From: Larix kaempferi
Taxonomy: Eukaryota; Streptophyta; Pinopsida; Pinales; Pinaceae
Direction: 5' to 3'
NCBI GenBank assembly: GCA_027924585.1
Contig: BSBM01000442.1
Span: 372,001-436,000 of the forward strand
DNA: 64,000 bases
Position 1 is the first letter of the stretch; every line of letters starts with the position of its first letter. Shown here one piece after another: positions 33,945 through 45,655 of this stretch. The notes below the pieces were generated by a model. The model was not told where the DNA came from, ran no database searches, and saw only the letters and a program-made list of their open reading frames with translations. The translations under genes and the position numbers were made by a program.

Positions 33945-34330
33945 TCCGCAATCCGCAATTACGGGTTGCGGGTTGTGGAATCGCAACTTACACTAATGAA
34001 TGTAATGACTCTTCCACAATCCGCAATCTGCATTTGCGGATTGCGGGTTGCGGAAAAGAGAGACGCAAAATTATTATCCAAACACGGGTTGCGGAAATGC
34101 AAAACGCGAAACTATTTACAAAGTGTTCCCGCAATCCGCATTGCGGGTTGCAGGTTGCGGGTACGAACAACCACAATTATTTAAAAAGCAATTCTGCATT
34201 GTGGATTGCAGGTTGCGGAATGAAAAATGTTTCAAAACCAAAACCAAGCTTTCACAATCCGCATTGCGGATTGCAGATTGCAGGTTGCGGAAAGAGTCAA
34301 CTTTTGGGAAAATCAAAGCTTTTCGCAACT
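33945..34330. repeat. Array of near-palindromes in GA1 LTR
   Basis: Copies of ccgcaatccgcaattrcggg-ttgcgg start near 33947, 34014, 34083 (half), 34128, 34192 and 34254, about 65 bp apart, matching the array at 12231-12635. Several have an extra ttgcaggttgcgg half-unit. Each can form a hairpin. Confidence 0.85.
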
Positions 34331-34521
34331 CACAAAAAACACGCAAAACAAAGGCATTTTGAAAGGGAAAAATTGCTAACTTAATCAAATCATGACAAAA
34401 CAATAAAAGCATGATGATAAAAACCCCAAAATGACCATGTAATTTAACCATTACCTTTGCATATAAAAATCTGGGGCTCCCATGTTTTGAAGAAAACATG
34501 GGATCTGTTGTACCTACAACA

Positions 34522-34600
34522 AGCATATTTTGAGGAGTGAAGTCATTGGTTGGAGTTGTTTTCAATTGCTTGAGGACAAGCAATTTTGGGAAGGGAGGAC
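34522..34600 (+). other. 3' end of element C interior with purine tract
   Basis: Contains gaggacaagcaattttggg and a purine tract GGGAAGGGAGGA directly before the LTR-like start at 34601. The words gaggacaagcaa...ttggg just before a purine tract are typical of the 3' end of plant gypsy elements. The rest of C's interior was separated by GA1 and is not in the window. Confidence 0.5.
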
Positions 34601-36000
34601 TGTCATGTCCCCAATTTTGGCTCATTTAGTTTCCATGGGAAAAGGGGACAAAATAACCCCTAAGGAGATAAATTTATTTTGTTCTTTGCATACTTAGAAT
34701 AAAAATTATCCAAAGTCTAGTATAAACAATAATTTTATTAATTTTAATTATTTTTATAAATAATAATTCCTAAATTTTGAGCAAGGATAATTGTAGGGGC
34801 AAAATTTAGCCCATAGGCTATTTTCCATGTTTTTTTCCAAAAAAAGATTCGTCAATTTGCATTTTTTGAGGCCCCATTTCTCCTAATTTTGATGGGCTAA
34901 ACTTTTTTCACTCTAAAAATCACCAAACTATTATATAGACTATATAAAATCATTAGAAATTGAAATAATTTTAGAAAATATAGCCAAATATTTTATAGTT
35001 GGCATTTTAAGAATTAGTAAGATTTGTAAAGGTTTATACACTTTTAAATAAGTATGGGTCCTTAAAATTATCCCTGATTTTGAGCAAGTGGGCCAAGAAG
35101 GCACCCTCATGAGGATAAGGTTGCTAAAATGGAACTGGAGGCAAGAAAAATAATAAAAGGTGAAAAAGAGGGAAGGTGTAAGAAGTTTCCAAAACTAGGA
35201 AAGTGGATCATCCATAAAAGCGCCTAAGCGAGGGCACAATTTCCAAATTCAGGTCTGTTAACAATTCAGGAAATATTCCAAAGGGTGCAATTTCCAAATT
35301 AGAGGCTAGTTTACAAAGTATGAAACTATTTTACAAAGCAGGAAACATCTCAAGTCAAGGGAGGGTCATAGTTTCTAAAAGGATGAAAAGTTGTAAGAGA
35401 GGAAAAGCAGGAAAGTCTATCCACTCAAGGAGGGAACATTTGGAAGGGCTCTAACAGGTCACCAAGCACATCAACTTGCTTTATAGGTCATCAGGAAGTT
35501 TATAAAAGAATCCAAGCAACTCCTCTTCAGAAATTTTGATCATTATTGAATTTGTGTGTGAGCACTTTAGCTTACCAAGGCAAGGAGATGTGCCCTATCC
35601 AACGTAAGGGAGATGTGCCCCATAGTTCCAGTTCCACTCTTCTATACATGATTCATTGAATCAATTGATACTACATTGCATATATGATCCAACCATTTCA
35701 TGTGAAGATCCATCCTTCAGAAGTTGATGCAAAGATCTAGATTTCTTGAGGTGGTTCTGTAGAGTTTCACGTAGAAAGAGTAGTCAATTGGAGAGCTTTC
35801 AAGATGAAACAGAAGGACAGTGCACACCTCAGAAGAATAAAGAATCTCAGATCCATCCTACATATCTGATATAGTGGCCACACCTTCTCTTCTCATGCCT
35901 TTATGTAATATCATTCTTCTATCATTGTAATAATTCAAGTACACATATTATCTATGATGTCTGAGGCTATGCCATTTAATGTTTAAGATTAATGAACTCA
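34601..36000 (+). mobile_element. C, gypsy-type 3' LTR (end uncertain)
   Basis: Begins TGTCATGTCCCCAATTTTGG after a purine tract. Contains a repeated motif ggagatgtgcccyat (35584 and 35609) and poly(A)-signal-like sequence near 35900-35940. A second, inverted relic with the same opening (TGACATGTCCCC) and the same ggagatgtgc pair lies at 44640-45655. The right end could not be fixed because no partner LTR is present; a point near 36000 is a guess. No coding content. Confidence 0.5.
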
Positions 36001-37012
36001 GTATTATTTTTTGTTGATTTACATAACATATCATATCCCCATTAAATATGAATTAAAGAGCATCATTTGGCAGTTTGAGTCCTATCTTTTAAAGACTAGC
36101 TCAATGTACACTTTTTATTGACTAGTTTTCCAGTTTATGCATCATATAGAGCTCAGAGTAACTATTTCTCTTAATGAAGGTTGTTTTTTTTTTAAATCCC
36201 TGTAGAACCCACCCCATCAAAAAATTAGAGTTTTGTAACCCTCTCTGTCTATTTGAGTCCTCAGTAATCAAGACTAGATCATTGGGCACTCGAAATTGAC
36301 TAGTTTTACAATTGGATCAATTAACAAGTATTAGTATTCCCAAATTCGATTTTGTCAGTTTTTTTGGGTCCCTAAGAAATTGATGAAGACCATCCCACCT
36401 TCATATTGAAAATATGAGATCATCTCATTTCATTTGGAAGAGTTTGGAAAATTACTAGTTGAGCAGTCCTACATAGCAATTTTCCTCTCTTTGCTCCCAA
36501 AATCAACCAGAACCTCCCAAATTATCATAAGAAATTCTGCAACACCTAATAAGTATTTTAATGTATGATATATTCCATTTGGTTACATTCAGGTGTAAGC
36601 ACTGATTTTAGTTTGCATATGTCGGTATGCCCAGGAAGCATCAAAGTAGACATCAACCTAGTTGTTGTTGAAATGTAAATGGCCCCAGTACTTTGTACAC
36701 GGGAATCATTGAGTTGTCCCTAAACCTGATACATTTCTGCTGCACATCCACCCATACATTTGGCATATCTTAAAACTTACACATCCTAACCCTAGGGGGG
36801 AAGCCAATTGTGTCCAAGACTAGTTTTTCTACAACTATTTTCTTAACCAGTTGTGGTATAAGTTAATTCTTGTGTTAATTGATGTTTTTAATTCTAAAAC
36901 AATGAGATAATATCTTTGATATAAGAATGGATATTACATATTGAATAATTATTGTCACAATAAATATGTGTTGGTTATTTTTCTGTGTGTCCCATATCCT
37001 TCAAAAGTCTTG
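36001..37012. other. Unassigned AT-rich sequence
   Basis: No ORF of note. Two diverged stretches with gactag-tca-tg and attgactagttttnca (36092 and 36268) suggest an old duplication of about 175 bp. May belong partly to the tail of C or D. Confidence 0.3.
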
Positions 37013-40000
37013 TCATCCAGACTGCGTGGCATGTTGTTGTAGTAGATGATACATATTTTTCTTCTCCTGGAGACATGCTAACAATGGGTTGTTTCTGATA
37101 GGCCGGTGAAATAAAATTGGTACCGAAATGGAAAACATAACCAACTGTGCTTTTCCTATCATGAATATTTCCTTCATAATCATTACTAGTGTACCTTGTA
37201 AGAATATTGTCTGGTCAATGACTGTACCAAAGTCCATAACCAACTGTGCCTCCAACATATCTCAGAATTCTTTTACCAAATTTCCAGTGAGAGTCTTTGG
37301 GAGACTCCATTAATATATAGATCAAACTAACATCATACATCAAATCAGTTCTAGCTGCAGTCAAATGCATTAAATTGCCTACCAATATTTTGTAAATTGT
37401 AGAGTTCATTGCTGGTCCATCATCATTCTTGATTAACTTGGTGTCTGTAGAAATGGGGTTTTCTGCTAGTTTTCATTTATCCATTCTAAATATATGCAGA
37501 ATGTCTGTAGCATACTTATGCTGACAGATGAACATGCCATTTTCACTTTGTTCAACTTCCATACCAAGGAAGTATTTCATAAGGCCAGGATCAGTCATTT
37601 CAAACTCCTTTTTCATGACTGTCTTAAATTGTTCTACCATTAGATTTCTAGTATAAATCATGTCATCAAAATAGAGACATACAATCAGAATGTTACCTTG
37701 CTGATCTATTTTGACCTACAGAGTGGGATCATTATTGCTCCTGTTGAACCCATTGTTGATGAGGTAGGAATAAATCCTATTGTACCAAGATCTGGGAGCT
37801 TGTTTAAGACCATACAAGGCCTTTTTTTTAGCTTGCACACTTTGTGTTCTTTTCCTTTAATAGCATATCCAAGTGGTTTGTCTACATATAATTATTCCTC
37901 AAGTTTTCCATTGAGAAAGGCATATTTCACATCCATTTGATAAATATGCCATTGATTCTAAGATGCTATTGCAAGTACATCTCTGATGGTACCCATACTT
38001 GCTACTAGAGAAAAGGTTTCATCATATTCCTCACCATATTGTTGAACAAATCCTTTTGCAACCAACTTGGCTTTATACTTCTCTATCTCTACTTTTTCAT
38101 TGAGTTTGGTCTTATAGACCCATTTTACTCCAATACTATTTTTTTCTAGTGGTAGATCAACAAGATCCCAAGTTTGATTCCTTTCTATAGAATCAATTTC
38201 TTCATTCATTTCTTGTACCCACTGTGCATCCTTTATTGCTCCATCAAAACATGTGGGCTGACAGGAAAATAAAGCATACTGTAGTTGCTCATCAATAACA
38301 GGGTTATGCTCATATAAATCCCTCAATATTTTGGTTCTTTGTGGTGGACTATCTGTTGATGTTTCTTCTTGTTGTTGTTGATGTACCTCCAGTCTGGGAA
38401 TTCTGAGTCGTAGATATGGTGGTACTGAAATTTATTTCTGTTGAATATTTGCTAAGTCGTTTTGAGGATTTGAGGATCACTCCAACATTTGTCTTTAAGG
38501 AACTTCACAGATCTCTTCTCACCACAATATTTTTGGTAACAATATTATATAGCTTGTAATCCTTGTGATGTTCACTGTAACTAGCAAAGATACATTTCTT
38601 ACTCCTTTTGTCCAATTTTTTTCTTAATTCATCAGGTATGTGTGCAAATTCTACACATCCAAAAACTCTGAGAAGTGAGACACTAATATTAGTGCCACTC
38701 CATGCTTCTTTAGTAATCTTGTCTTTTATACTCATAGTAGGAGATATGCTCAGTAAATAAATTGAACATGCAACAACTTCACCCCAATAATCATCTGACA
38801 AATTCTTATATGAAAACATACTTTGGGCCATGTTCATGATGGTCTGGTTCTTTCATTCAGCAACTCCATTCTGTTGTGGAGTGTATCTGGTAGTGAACTG
38901 GTGTTGGATTCCATGTTGTCTACAGAAATATGTAAAATCATGCAAATCATATTCACCTCCACCATCTGACCTGAGTACTCCAATGGATTTACCTAACCGC
39001 TTTTCAGTCAATTCCTTGAATTATTTAAAATTGGAGAAGGCATCCGATTTGTGTCTGAGAAAATAGATCCAAAGTATCCTACTATAATCATAAATAAAGG
39101 TCATAAAATAAAGACTACCTCCGATATATTGGGTTTGCATGGGTCTGTGTGAACTAACTCAAGATGTTCTTTGGTTCGAGATGTGGAAGTGGGGAAATTT
39201 CCCCTTTGGTGTTTTCCTAAGATACAATCTTCACAAGAAATGGACTGTTCATTCATGACTGGTAACCCCTTGATCATGGACTGTTTTTGCATAAGACTGA
39301 GACCCTTAAAGGGTATATGACCATACCTATGTGCCACAACCAGGTTTTCTCTATACTGGAAACTGTATGTGCAAATGACTATGACAGGATAACACTTCTC
39401 ATACTGAGCAAGAATATTCTATTCTTGGTCATTTCTACTTCGGCTAAGAGTCTTCTACTGGGGGCTTTATCATAAACAACACAATAAGTATCAATAAATG
39501 TGAAATCATACTTGTTCTGAATCAGTTGACCCACACTGATCAAATTGAATTTCAGATTAGGAACATAGAATACATCATGTATAAATGTCTTTTCATTTTG
39601 TTTAGTAAGAACAAGAACAATTCCTTTGCCTTGAGCAGGAACAAGATAATAGATGAATCTAGGCTAGAAAATAGCGATTTGTTACCTATCATATGATTGT
39701 TGTAGCCACTGTCCAACAACCATACATCTGAATGATATTCTTCTTCAATCACTTGGTATGAGAGAAACATGAATTTTGAGAGCTTTCTTCAACATTGGAG
39801 ACATGGGCTCTACCACTGTTTTGGTCTGCTTGATTCTTTTTGCAGTCTCATTCATAGTGGTCATACTTCTTGCAATAGTTGCACTAAATGTTGGACCTAT
39901 TATTCCATATCTTTCCTCCCCCCCTCTAGTTCCGAGATTTGTGAGAGTGCTCACAGTAATCTGAGCTCTCATGAGTGGTTCTATCCTGTGTAGAATGAGA

Positions 40001-40714
40001 AATTGTTCATCTTCTTCCTCGTCCTCTACCTCCTCTGCCGCAACCTCTACTGATGGAATCCTTAGTGCTGAATGCATTTGACATAGACTCTTCTTCTTTA
40101 CTAAGTTGAGCTTTGTGGGATAGAAGGGACCCTGTTAACTCTTCTAGGGTAAATTTGGACAGATATTTAGATTCTTCTATAGTAGTAGCCACCATATCAA
40201 ACTTCTTAGTGAGACATCTGAGGATCTTTTGGACAACAACCTTTTGTTCTAAGTCCTCGACATATGTTTGGAATTGAGTCACAATACCTGAAACCCGAGT
40301 CATGAATTGATCTACAGTTTCAGATTCCTTCATTTTAAGACTTTCAAAATGAAGTCGAAAGGTTTGGAGTCTTACCCTGTTGACTCTATTTGTACCTTTG
40401 TATGCAAATGCAAGGAGATTCCAGGATTGATATGCGGTGGTGGCTCCTAAGATCCGCGGGAAAATAAACTCCTCGATGCAGCTCTGGATTAACCATTTTT
40501 TAGTTAGATTTAGATCCCAAATTTATTCAAGGACTTTCCTTTGAGAATTAGACATAGCATCCAGAGCAGTTGCATCTGGTTCTTTGAAGTATTTTTCAAC
40601 CATATCCCAACATTTGTTGAGTTGGACAAATGTCTGCATATTGATTGACCAAAATTCATAGTTGGTGTCGACCAACAATGGTCCATAGATCTGCTTCATA
40701 TTGGTATTGGCCAT
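37013..40714 (-). pseudogene. D, decayed copia gag-pol
   Basis: Minus-strand copia polyprotein in at least eight pieces. Start ATG 40714 (MANTNMKQIYGPLLVD); UBN2-type gag 40714-40000 (KESETVDQFMTRV, LEELTGSLLSHK); zinc knuckle shifted near 39870; protease VWLLDSGYNNHM near 39715; integrase HHCC and SCEDCILGKHQRG (39337-39100); middle integrase near 38900-38505 (QSMFSYKNLSDDYW, RVFGCVEFAHIP); RT 38326-37473 (GVKWVYKTKLNE, LGMEVEQSENG); RNase H side 37409-37013 (IYKILVGNLMHLTAARTDLMYDV). Stops and frameshifts throughout. A different copia group from T1/T2. The 3' end and 3' LTR are missing. Confidence 0.85.
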
Positions 40715-41132
40715 TTTGTATGACTGTCCTTTAAACATAGTACCACAACTTGTATAGCTAGCACAGTGTGTCACAGGGTGTGTTGGGAAAAATACGGGTA
40801 AATGAACAATTATCGACGCACTTTGGATGAGCAAAAAGTGTGTCAGCGACGTTCTTAGTATGTGTAGAGAGTACGTCAACGAAGTTCTTTTCCTTGGCAG
40901 TAGGTGCATTGGTGGAAGGGTGACACAGTTCCCGATAGGGACAGTAGCATCGGTGCTTCCAAAGGAAAAATAAAAAATAGAGATTCGACCTTGGTGCTGT
41001 GATGAAACTCATCCACATTGATGTGTTCTTGTCTTGATCTACAACCTCTATAAGATGCGTATACCTGCTTTCCACTATGTGAAAAGGATTACCTAAGTAC
41101 AGGTATGGATCAGACCATGCACTCTAATACCA
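40715..41132 (-). other. D leader and degenerate primer site
   Basis: Between gag and LTR. At 41121-41132 the plus strand reads actctaatacca, i.e. a primer site TGGTATTAGAG(T), one or two changes from the initiator tRNA-Met site. The leader has no ORF. Confidence 0.6.
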
Positions 41133-41356
41133 TGTTAAAGTTTATAACACAGTAAAGGAGGGAACAACAGTGAGCATATTGATTTCCTTCTTATTATTCA
41201 TCAAAATCATATATAGGATTACATAACAACAATACTATGATCCAATACTATGGAACATAAAATAGTATGGGACATCAAAGTGTCCTAGTCAAACTAACCA
41301 ACTAATCACTCAACTAATTAATGCACTATTGACTAGTGAGATTACAATTCTTAACA
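41133..41356 (-). repeat. D 5' LTR
   Basis: About 224 bp, minus-strand TGTTAAGAATTG...AAACTTTAACA, next to the degenerate primer site. The outer end could also be 41360 (TGTTTGTTAAG). No partner on the left, so the length is inferred from terminal TG/CA alone. Confidence 0.6.
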
Positions 41357-41457
41357 AACATTGATAGGCCACAAATAAAGTGTCATGAATAAGTTATATG
41401 TTCCTTGTTATCCATACATATTTGAAATCTATAATAACCCATTTTCCATGCTTCAAT

Positions 41458-41644
41458 TGTTGGAGTATGGTATAACCGCCACATATTTATTAATGTAATG
41501 TGGAATAATCACCACACTGATATCATGGAACTATGTGCTTGGTTTGGAAATTTTACTAGCATCTGCAGGTTTTGGTGTAACAACAAACCTTACATGGTAT
41601 TAGAGCTCAGGTTATTTTAGAGGGGGGGTGTTGGAGTATGGTAT
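41458..41644 (+). mobile_element. Miniature or collapsed copia-like LTR element
   Basis: A 137-bp LTR-like segment (41458-41594, TGTTGGAGTATGGTAT...ACCTTACA) is followed at once by a primer site TGGTATTAGAGCTCAGG (41595-41611), then a purine tract (about 41616-41628, AG and seven G), then a second TGTTGGAGTATGGTAT (41629-41644). Only 17 bases separate primer site and purine tract. After the 16 matching bases the second copy diverges. Either a TRIM-like miniature or an internal deletion product with a truncated 3' LTR. Confidence 0.55.
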
Positions 41645-41674
41645 CACTTCCCGTTATCCTCTCATTAACGACCA

Positions 41675-41820
41675 ATTACTTTTTATTTTTTATTTTTTAA
41701 ATAATTGTTTATTTTGAATTTGGAATGACGCCCATAAAATCAATCAATATGGATATTCTTTTTTTTATTATTTTTTATAATTGTTTATTTTTAATTTGAA
41801 ATGACGCCCATAAAATCAAT
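41675..41820. repeat. Tandem duplication of 76 bp
   Basis: Two copies of an AT-rich unit ending gaaatgacgcccataaaatcaat (landmark gacgccc at 41727 and 41803). Confidence 0.8.
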
Positions 41821-42787
41821 TTGGACAGTACACTTGTCTCATTTTGTTTCATCCTCTTACAATCTAGAAAAAAAACATATTTGCTACTCCACCCCAAATT
41901 GTAAAATATAAACACTTATCACTGTAAAAAATATAATTTTATGAGTAAGGCTTTATGTTTAATATGTATATTTATTATTTAAATCAAATTTTATATAAAA
42001 TTTTAGTTTTTCAAATTTTAATTGTCTAAATTTATGTGCTTAGGAATTATCAAAATTTATTTTGTGAAAATATAAAATTTTAGATAAAAATTTACTATTT
42101 TCTCAAATTTAAATTTCCAAGAATAAATTTTACAAGTTTATTGGTACTTAAGTGATGAAATTTAAACTTAGGAGGGATGAAGTTTATTATGTGAAATCAA
42201 CATAAATAACATTATGAGTTGCAATATATTACTTAGAAATTATCATAATTTGTTTGATGAAGCTAACATAACAATAAAATGATAGAATAATATATTAATA
42301 TATATATATATATATATATATATTGGTCGATCATTTAAAATAGTTTAATTTTTAAATAATGATAATGATTAATTAACAACAATACATAGAATCTAAATTT
42401 TAATAATATGTATTAATAATAAAATATGAAAAAATATAAAACTAATATAGATCCATCTTAACTTTGCCCCTATCAAACGTCTAGAAGGATCAAATCCCTT
42501 GAGGTGCAATCTCTTTTTAGAGTATTAAACTGGAGGAGATTTAAGATGGATCTATGCTCGTGAAGTAAAATCGTTGCAATTTATCTAATTATTGATTAAC
42601 TTGCAATTATTACAAAACTAGTATCTAACTCATTGTTGTATTGCATTCATTAACTAATTATGAAGTAAAATAGTTATTTAACCAAAACTACTATATAATT
42701 CATTGCTTTATTATTAACTTAACAACATATAATCCAATATATTTTCCATTATAATGGTCTAGGCGCCAACTACTCCAATTTGGAATG
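41821..42787. other. AT-rich spacer with TA microsatellite and inverted repeat
   Basis: No gene. (TA)n run at about 42293-42323. A perfect 14-bp inverted repeat, tagatccatcttaa (42448-42461) and ttaagatggatcta (42541-42554), bounds a 107-bp segment. Remainder is AT-rich unique-looking DNA. Confidence 0.6.
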
Positions 42788-43670
42788 TGTTGTAAATATT
42801 CCCATCATAATACTTAGTGTAAAACATCCTTGAAGTTCCTTTGACTAAGTTATCAACTTGGAAGAGATACTGACCTATTTCTATTGGGTTTAGTGAGGTC
42901 GTCGCAAGTCGCCTTTGAGAAATCTACGACGTCACAAGTCACCCTCATGCAACCTGCAACAATGTCAGTTAAATGGATAAAGGGCATCTTCGAGCCCATT
43001 CACGAAGGTGTGTGATGTGGATCTCTATCCCTAACCTATAGGGGAGCTGGCATTCAGTTCCCTATCCCTTTAAGAGGATCCCTTAACCCTCTCCCACTAT
43101 ATCTCAACCTACCCTATCCTCTTAGTACTATATATATGAGGCTCATTCCCATTCCAAAGGGATGAAGTCTATAGTACTTGCATGTTGGTGAAATTAGCTT
43201 AGGATATCTCTACTCATCTCTTGGGAGACCTATACTTCCTTTGGAGGCTTTGGCATTGACTTGTTGGAGGAGGATTGCGACGTTAAGCTTTGGTTGTAAT
43301 CATCACCTTTTGTACTTCCCTTCTTTCATACAGTAATATAAACGCTTTCCACCAAATGTTGTTGTGTTAATGATGTTTGTGTAGTTTACTTGCTTAATTG
43401 TTTACATAGATCTGTTACTATTTAGATGCGTTTTACTTGCTTGTATTGTTCTGTATGACTTGACAGCTTTTGCAGCTAAGATCTGAAGACCATGGAGCTT
43501 GGAACAAAATCAAGGATAAAGATCTACAAGCTAGAGGTAATACATCTAATTACTAGATCTTTAACTAGATCTAGGAAAGTTGTTTTATATTATGTCTCAC
43601 TTGTTCTAGACTTACGTTGAGCTAGGGAGATCATGCCTGAAGTCCGCTTTCGGTAGATTGTCTGGTAACA
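42788..43670 (+). mobile_element. LTR relic related to GB LTR, opposite orientation
   Basis: 883 bp, TGTTGTAAATATTCCC...TCTGGTAACA. Shares with the GB LTR (minus strand) the segments gtggatctctatccctaac, ggatcccttaaccctctccc, catgttggtgaaattagct, ctttggttgtaatc, and agctagggagatcatgcc near the end. No target duplication (gaatg versus cttgg), so it may be a solo LTR of an old event or one end of a deleted element. Confidence 0.65.
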
Positions 43671-44639
43671 CTTGGGCATAGCATGCCTGAAGTATGATGG
43701 TGTTCCTATATTGAAATCCTTAGGGAGATTGTGAGGCCCGGTCTTTGATAAAATATGGCCACCACTGCTCCTCCTCTCGCCGTGTGGGGTACCATTGTTG
43801 CTCCCTTCTACTAACTTGCTTCCTAGCTGTTGGGATCAGAAATATCTAGTATCCTTTCCATAATGAACAATATTGAGTGAGATATCTTGCAGCCCTTTCA
43901 TCATGCTTTGAACCAATATTTTGAACTACTTGTCTTCATTGTGAAACATGTCTGATTCTTCTTGTAGTTTCCCTTCGGTAGAATTAATTTCTTCTTCCTC
44001 TTCTCAAGGATATTTATTCTTGTAATATGAATATATTTTGGACTCATAGAAATAATTGAAGATCAGGTTCATAGGACCATGCTCTGCTACCAATTTAATG
44101 TACCAACTCAAGTTTGTGGTACAAAAACTATTTTCTTCTCATAATTAATTAAACAGTGAGGGTGGATTAGATCAAAGGATTTGGGTGGAAGTGAGACTCT
44201 GATTTTTTGCTAATAACTCTTCACAATGTACTGATACCATTGATTTTTCAATATCATAAAGCTACAATTTACTCCAATGCTCCTGGGCCTTTCAACATGT
44301 GCAGGCTAGTATGGGTGAGATATTTAACTGGAGGCTGGCGATGGGTGTTTATGACTTACAGAGGTTAAATATCATCAATTTATAGTAATTAAACATTGAT
44401 ATCACATTACATAAAGTTGTATAAGGTTCTTAGCAAGTCTCACAAAAATATAAATAAAATTACCTTCAAGACTACTCAACTAGTGCGAATTCTGGGATCC
44501 CAAACAATACTCACAGGCACAAGAATTAATCAAATGAGACTTGTATCATTACATGTGACATATTAATAAAATATAGAAACAAGAATGACTTAATTTTGAT
44601 TCATACTCATTCATTTATTAATTGCACACTGGAAACCAG
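43671..44639. other. Decayed retroelement sequence with primer-site relic
   Basis: On the minus strand TGGTAGCAGAGCATGG (about 44080-44097) resembles an initiator tRNA-Met primer site, followed by sequence to about 43830 with a broken reading (Lys/Glu-rich) like the start of a gag gene. The sequence to its right (44100-44500) may be its LTR. Too decayed to assign. Confidence 0.35.
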
Positions 44640-45655
44640 TCAAATTCTAGCTAAATCTAGAAGGGGTGGAGAAACATGAGAATAAATCTGAGTTATTTAT
44701 ATTTTATTGATATGAATTATATAAGAGGATTAAATTCACAGTAATTACATCATAAATTGGAAAATATATCATAACATCATGGAAATATATATCTTCTTCT
44801 ACATAAGAAACTATCTCCAGAATGTCATTGGAAGCCTGGAGATTCGAACTCTGAACTAGATGATGATGCTTCTGAAATTCATATTCAAATTTATAAGATA
44901 TAGGACTTTCAAATAAAATCAATGACAATGGATGAATGCCTTTATCCTCTCACAAAAAGCTAAGCACATCTCCCAAACTTGACCAGGTGCACATCTCCCA
45001 AGTCTTTGAGGAAAAATTGCTCTCATAACAATTCCCAAACTAACAAAAGATGTGAATGTGGTGCACACTGGTTTATTTATAGATTCTATATGACTTGTGG
45101 AGAAAGTATTCATGGTGAATGCAGCCTCTTTGAGTGGATAAGGAAAGCTTGCTTTCCTTCCTTTCCTTTTGCTTTGCTTTCCTCCTTTTTCCTTTTCTAA
45201 TTGCTTTGCTTTGGATTTTCTTCTTTTTCTGAACCTTCCTTCTTTTCTGAACTTTCCTGCTTTTTTTACTTTCCATCTTTTCTGATTTTGTGTTGATTTC
45301 TAATTTATGCTGCTTTTCCTGATTTTTTCTTCTTTTCTGATTTTTTCCCAATTTTCTAGATTCATGTGCTTTCTCTTTGAATTATTCCTCAAGTATTCTC
45401 TCCTCCAACCTTATCCACTAATGCACCCTAGTGGATCATTATATCCATTTATTAAACATAAAAAAAATTAAATGCATCATAAATAATTATTCCAAGTGGA
45501 TAACAAACTTTGGATAAAATTAAATGCACACCCCTAATTAATTAATTGCCTGGAATACAAAATTTAACCCCATGATACTGAATTTGTCTCCTAAACCCAA
45601 GGGATTGGTTGGGTTAGGATCTTGATCCAATCTTCAATTTTTAGGGGACATGTCA
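44640..45655 (-). mobile_element. LTR relic of the C family, inverted
   Basis: Minus strand begins TGACATGTCCCCTAAAAATTG at 45655 and contains the paired motif gggagatgtgcacctgg / gggagatgtgctta (about 44966-45005), as in C. Ends near 44640, boundary uncertain. Includes a long pyrimidine-rich stretch (45140-45350). The ORFs in that stretch are composition effects. Confidence 0.5.
45140..45350 (+). repeat. Pyrimidine-rich low-complexity tract
   Basis: About 200 bp of ttcctttcc/cttttctga words, almost only C and T on the plus strand; the minus strand reads as a Lys/Arg-rich peptide, which is not a gene signal. Confidence 0.85.

Larger units (their letters stand above)
31980..34521 (-). mobile_element. 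GA1 5' LTR (2542 bp)
   Basis: Minus-strand TGTTGTAGGTACAACAGATCC (34521) to CTTCAACA (31980), followed by primer site and gag. Ends match the GA2 LTR, with shared blocks 31980-32885 and about 33420-34521. Between them is a short ORF (33014-33415) in place of GA2's long one. The outer flank at 34522 is the 3' end of element C. No matching 3' LTR of GA1 is in the window. Confidence 0.8.

Noticed and set aside
45073-45351. Lys/Arg-rich 92-codon ORF
   Set aside because: Encoded by a pyrimidine-rich low-complexity tract on the opposite strand; composition effect.
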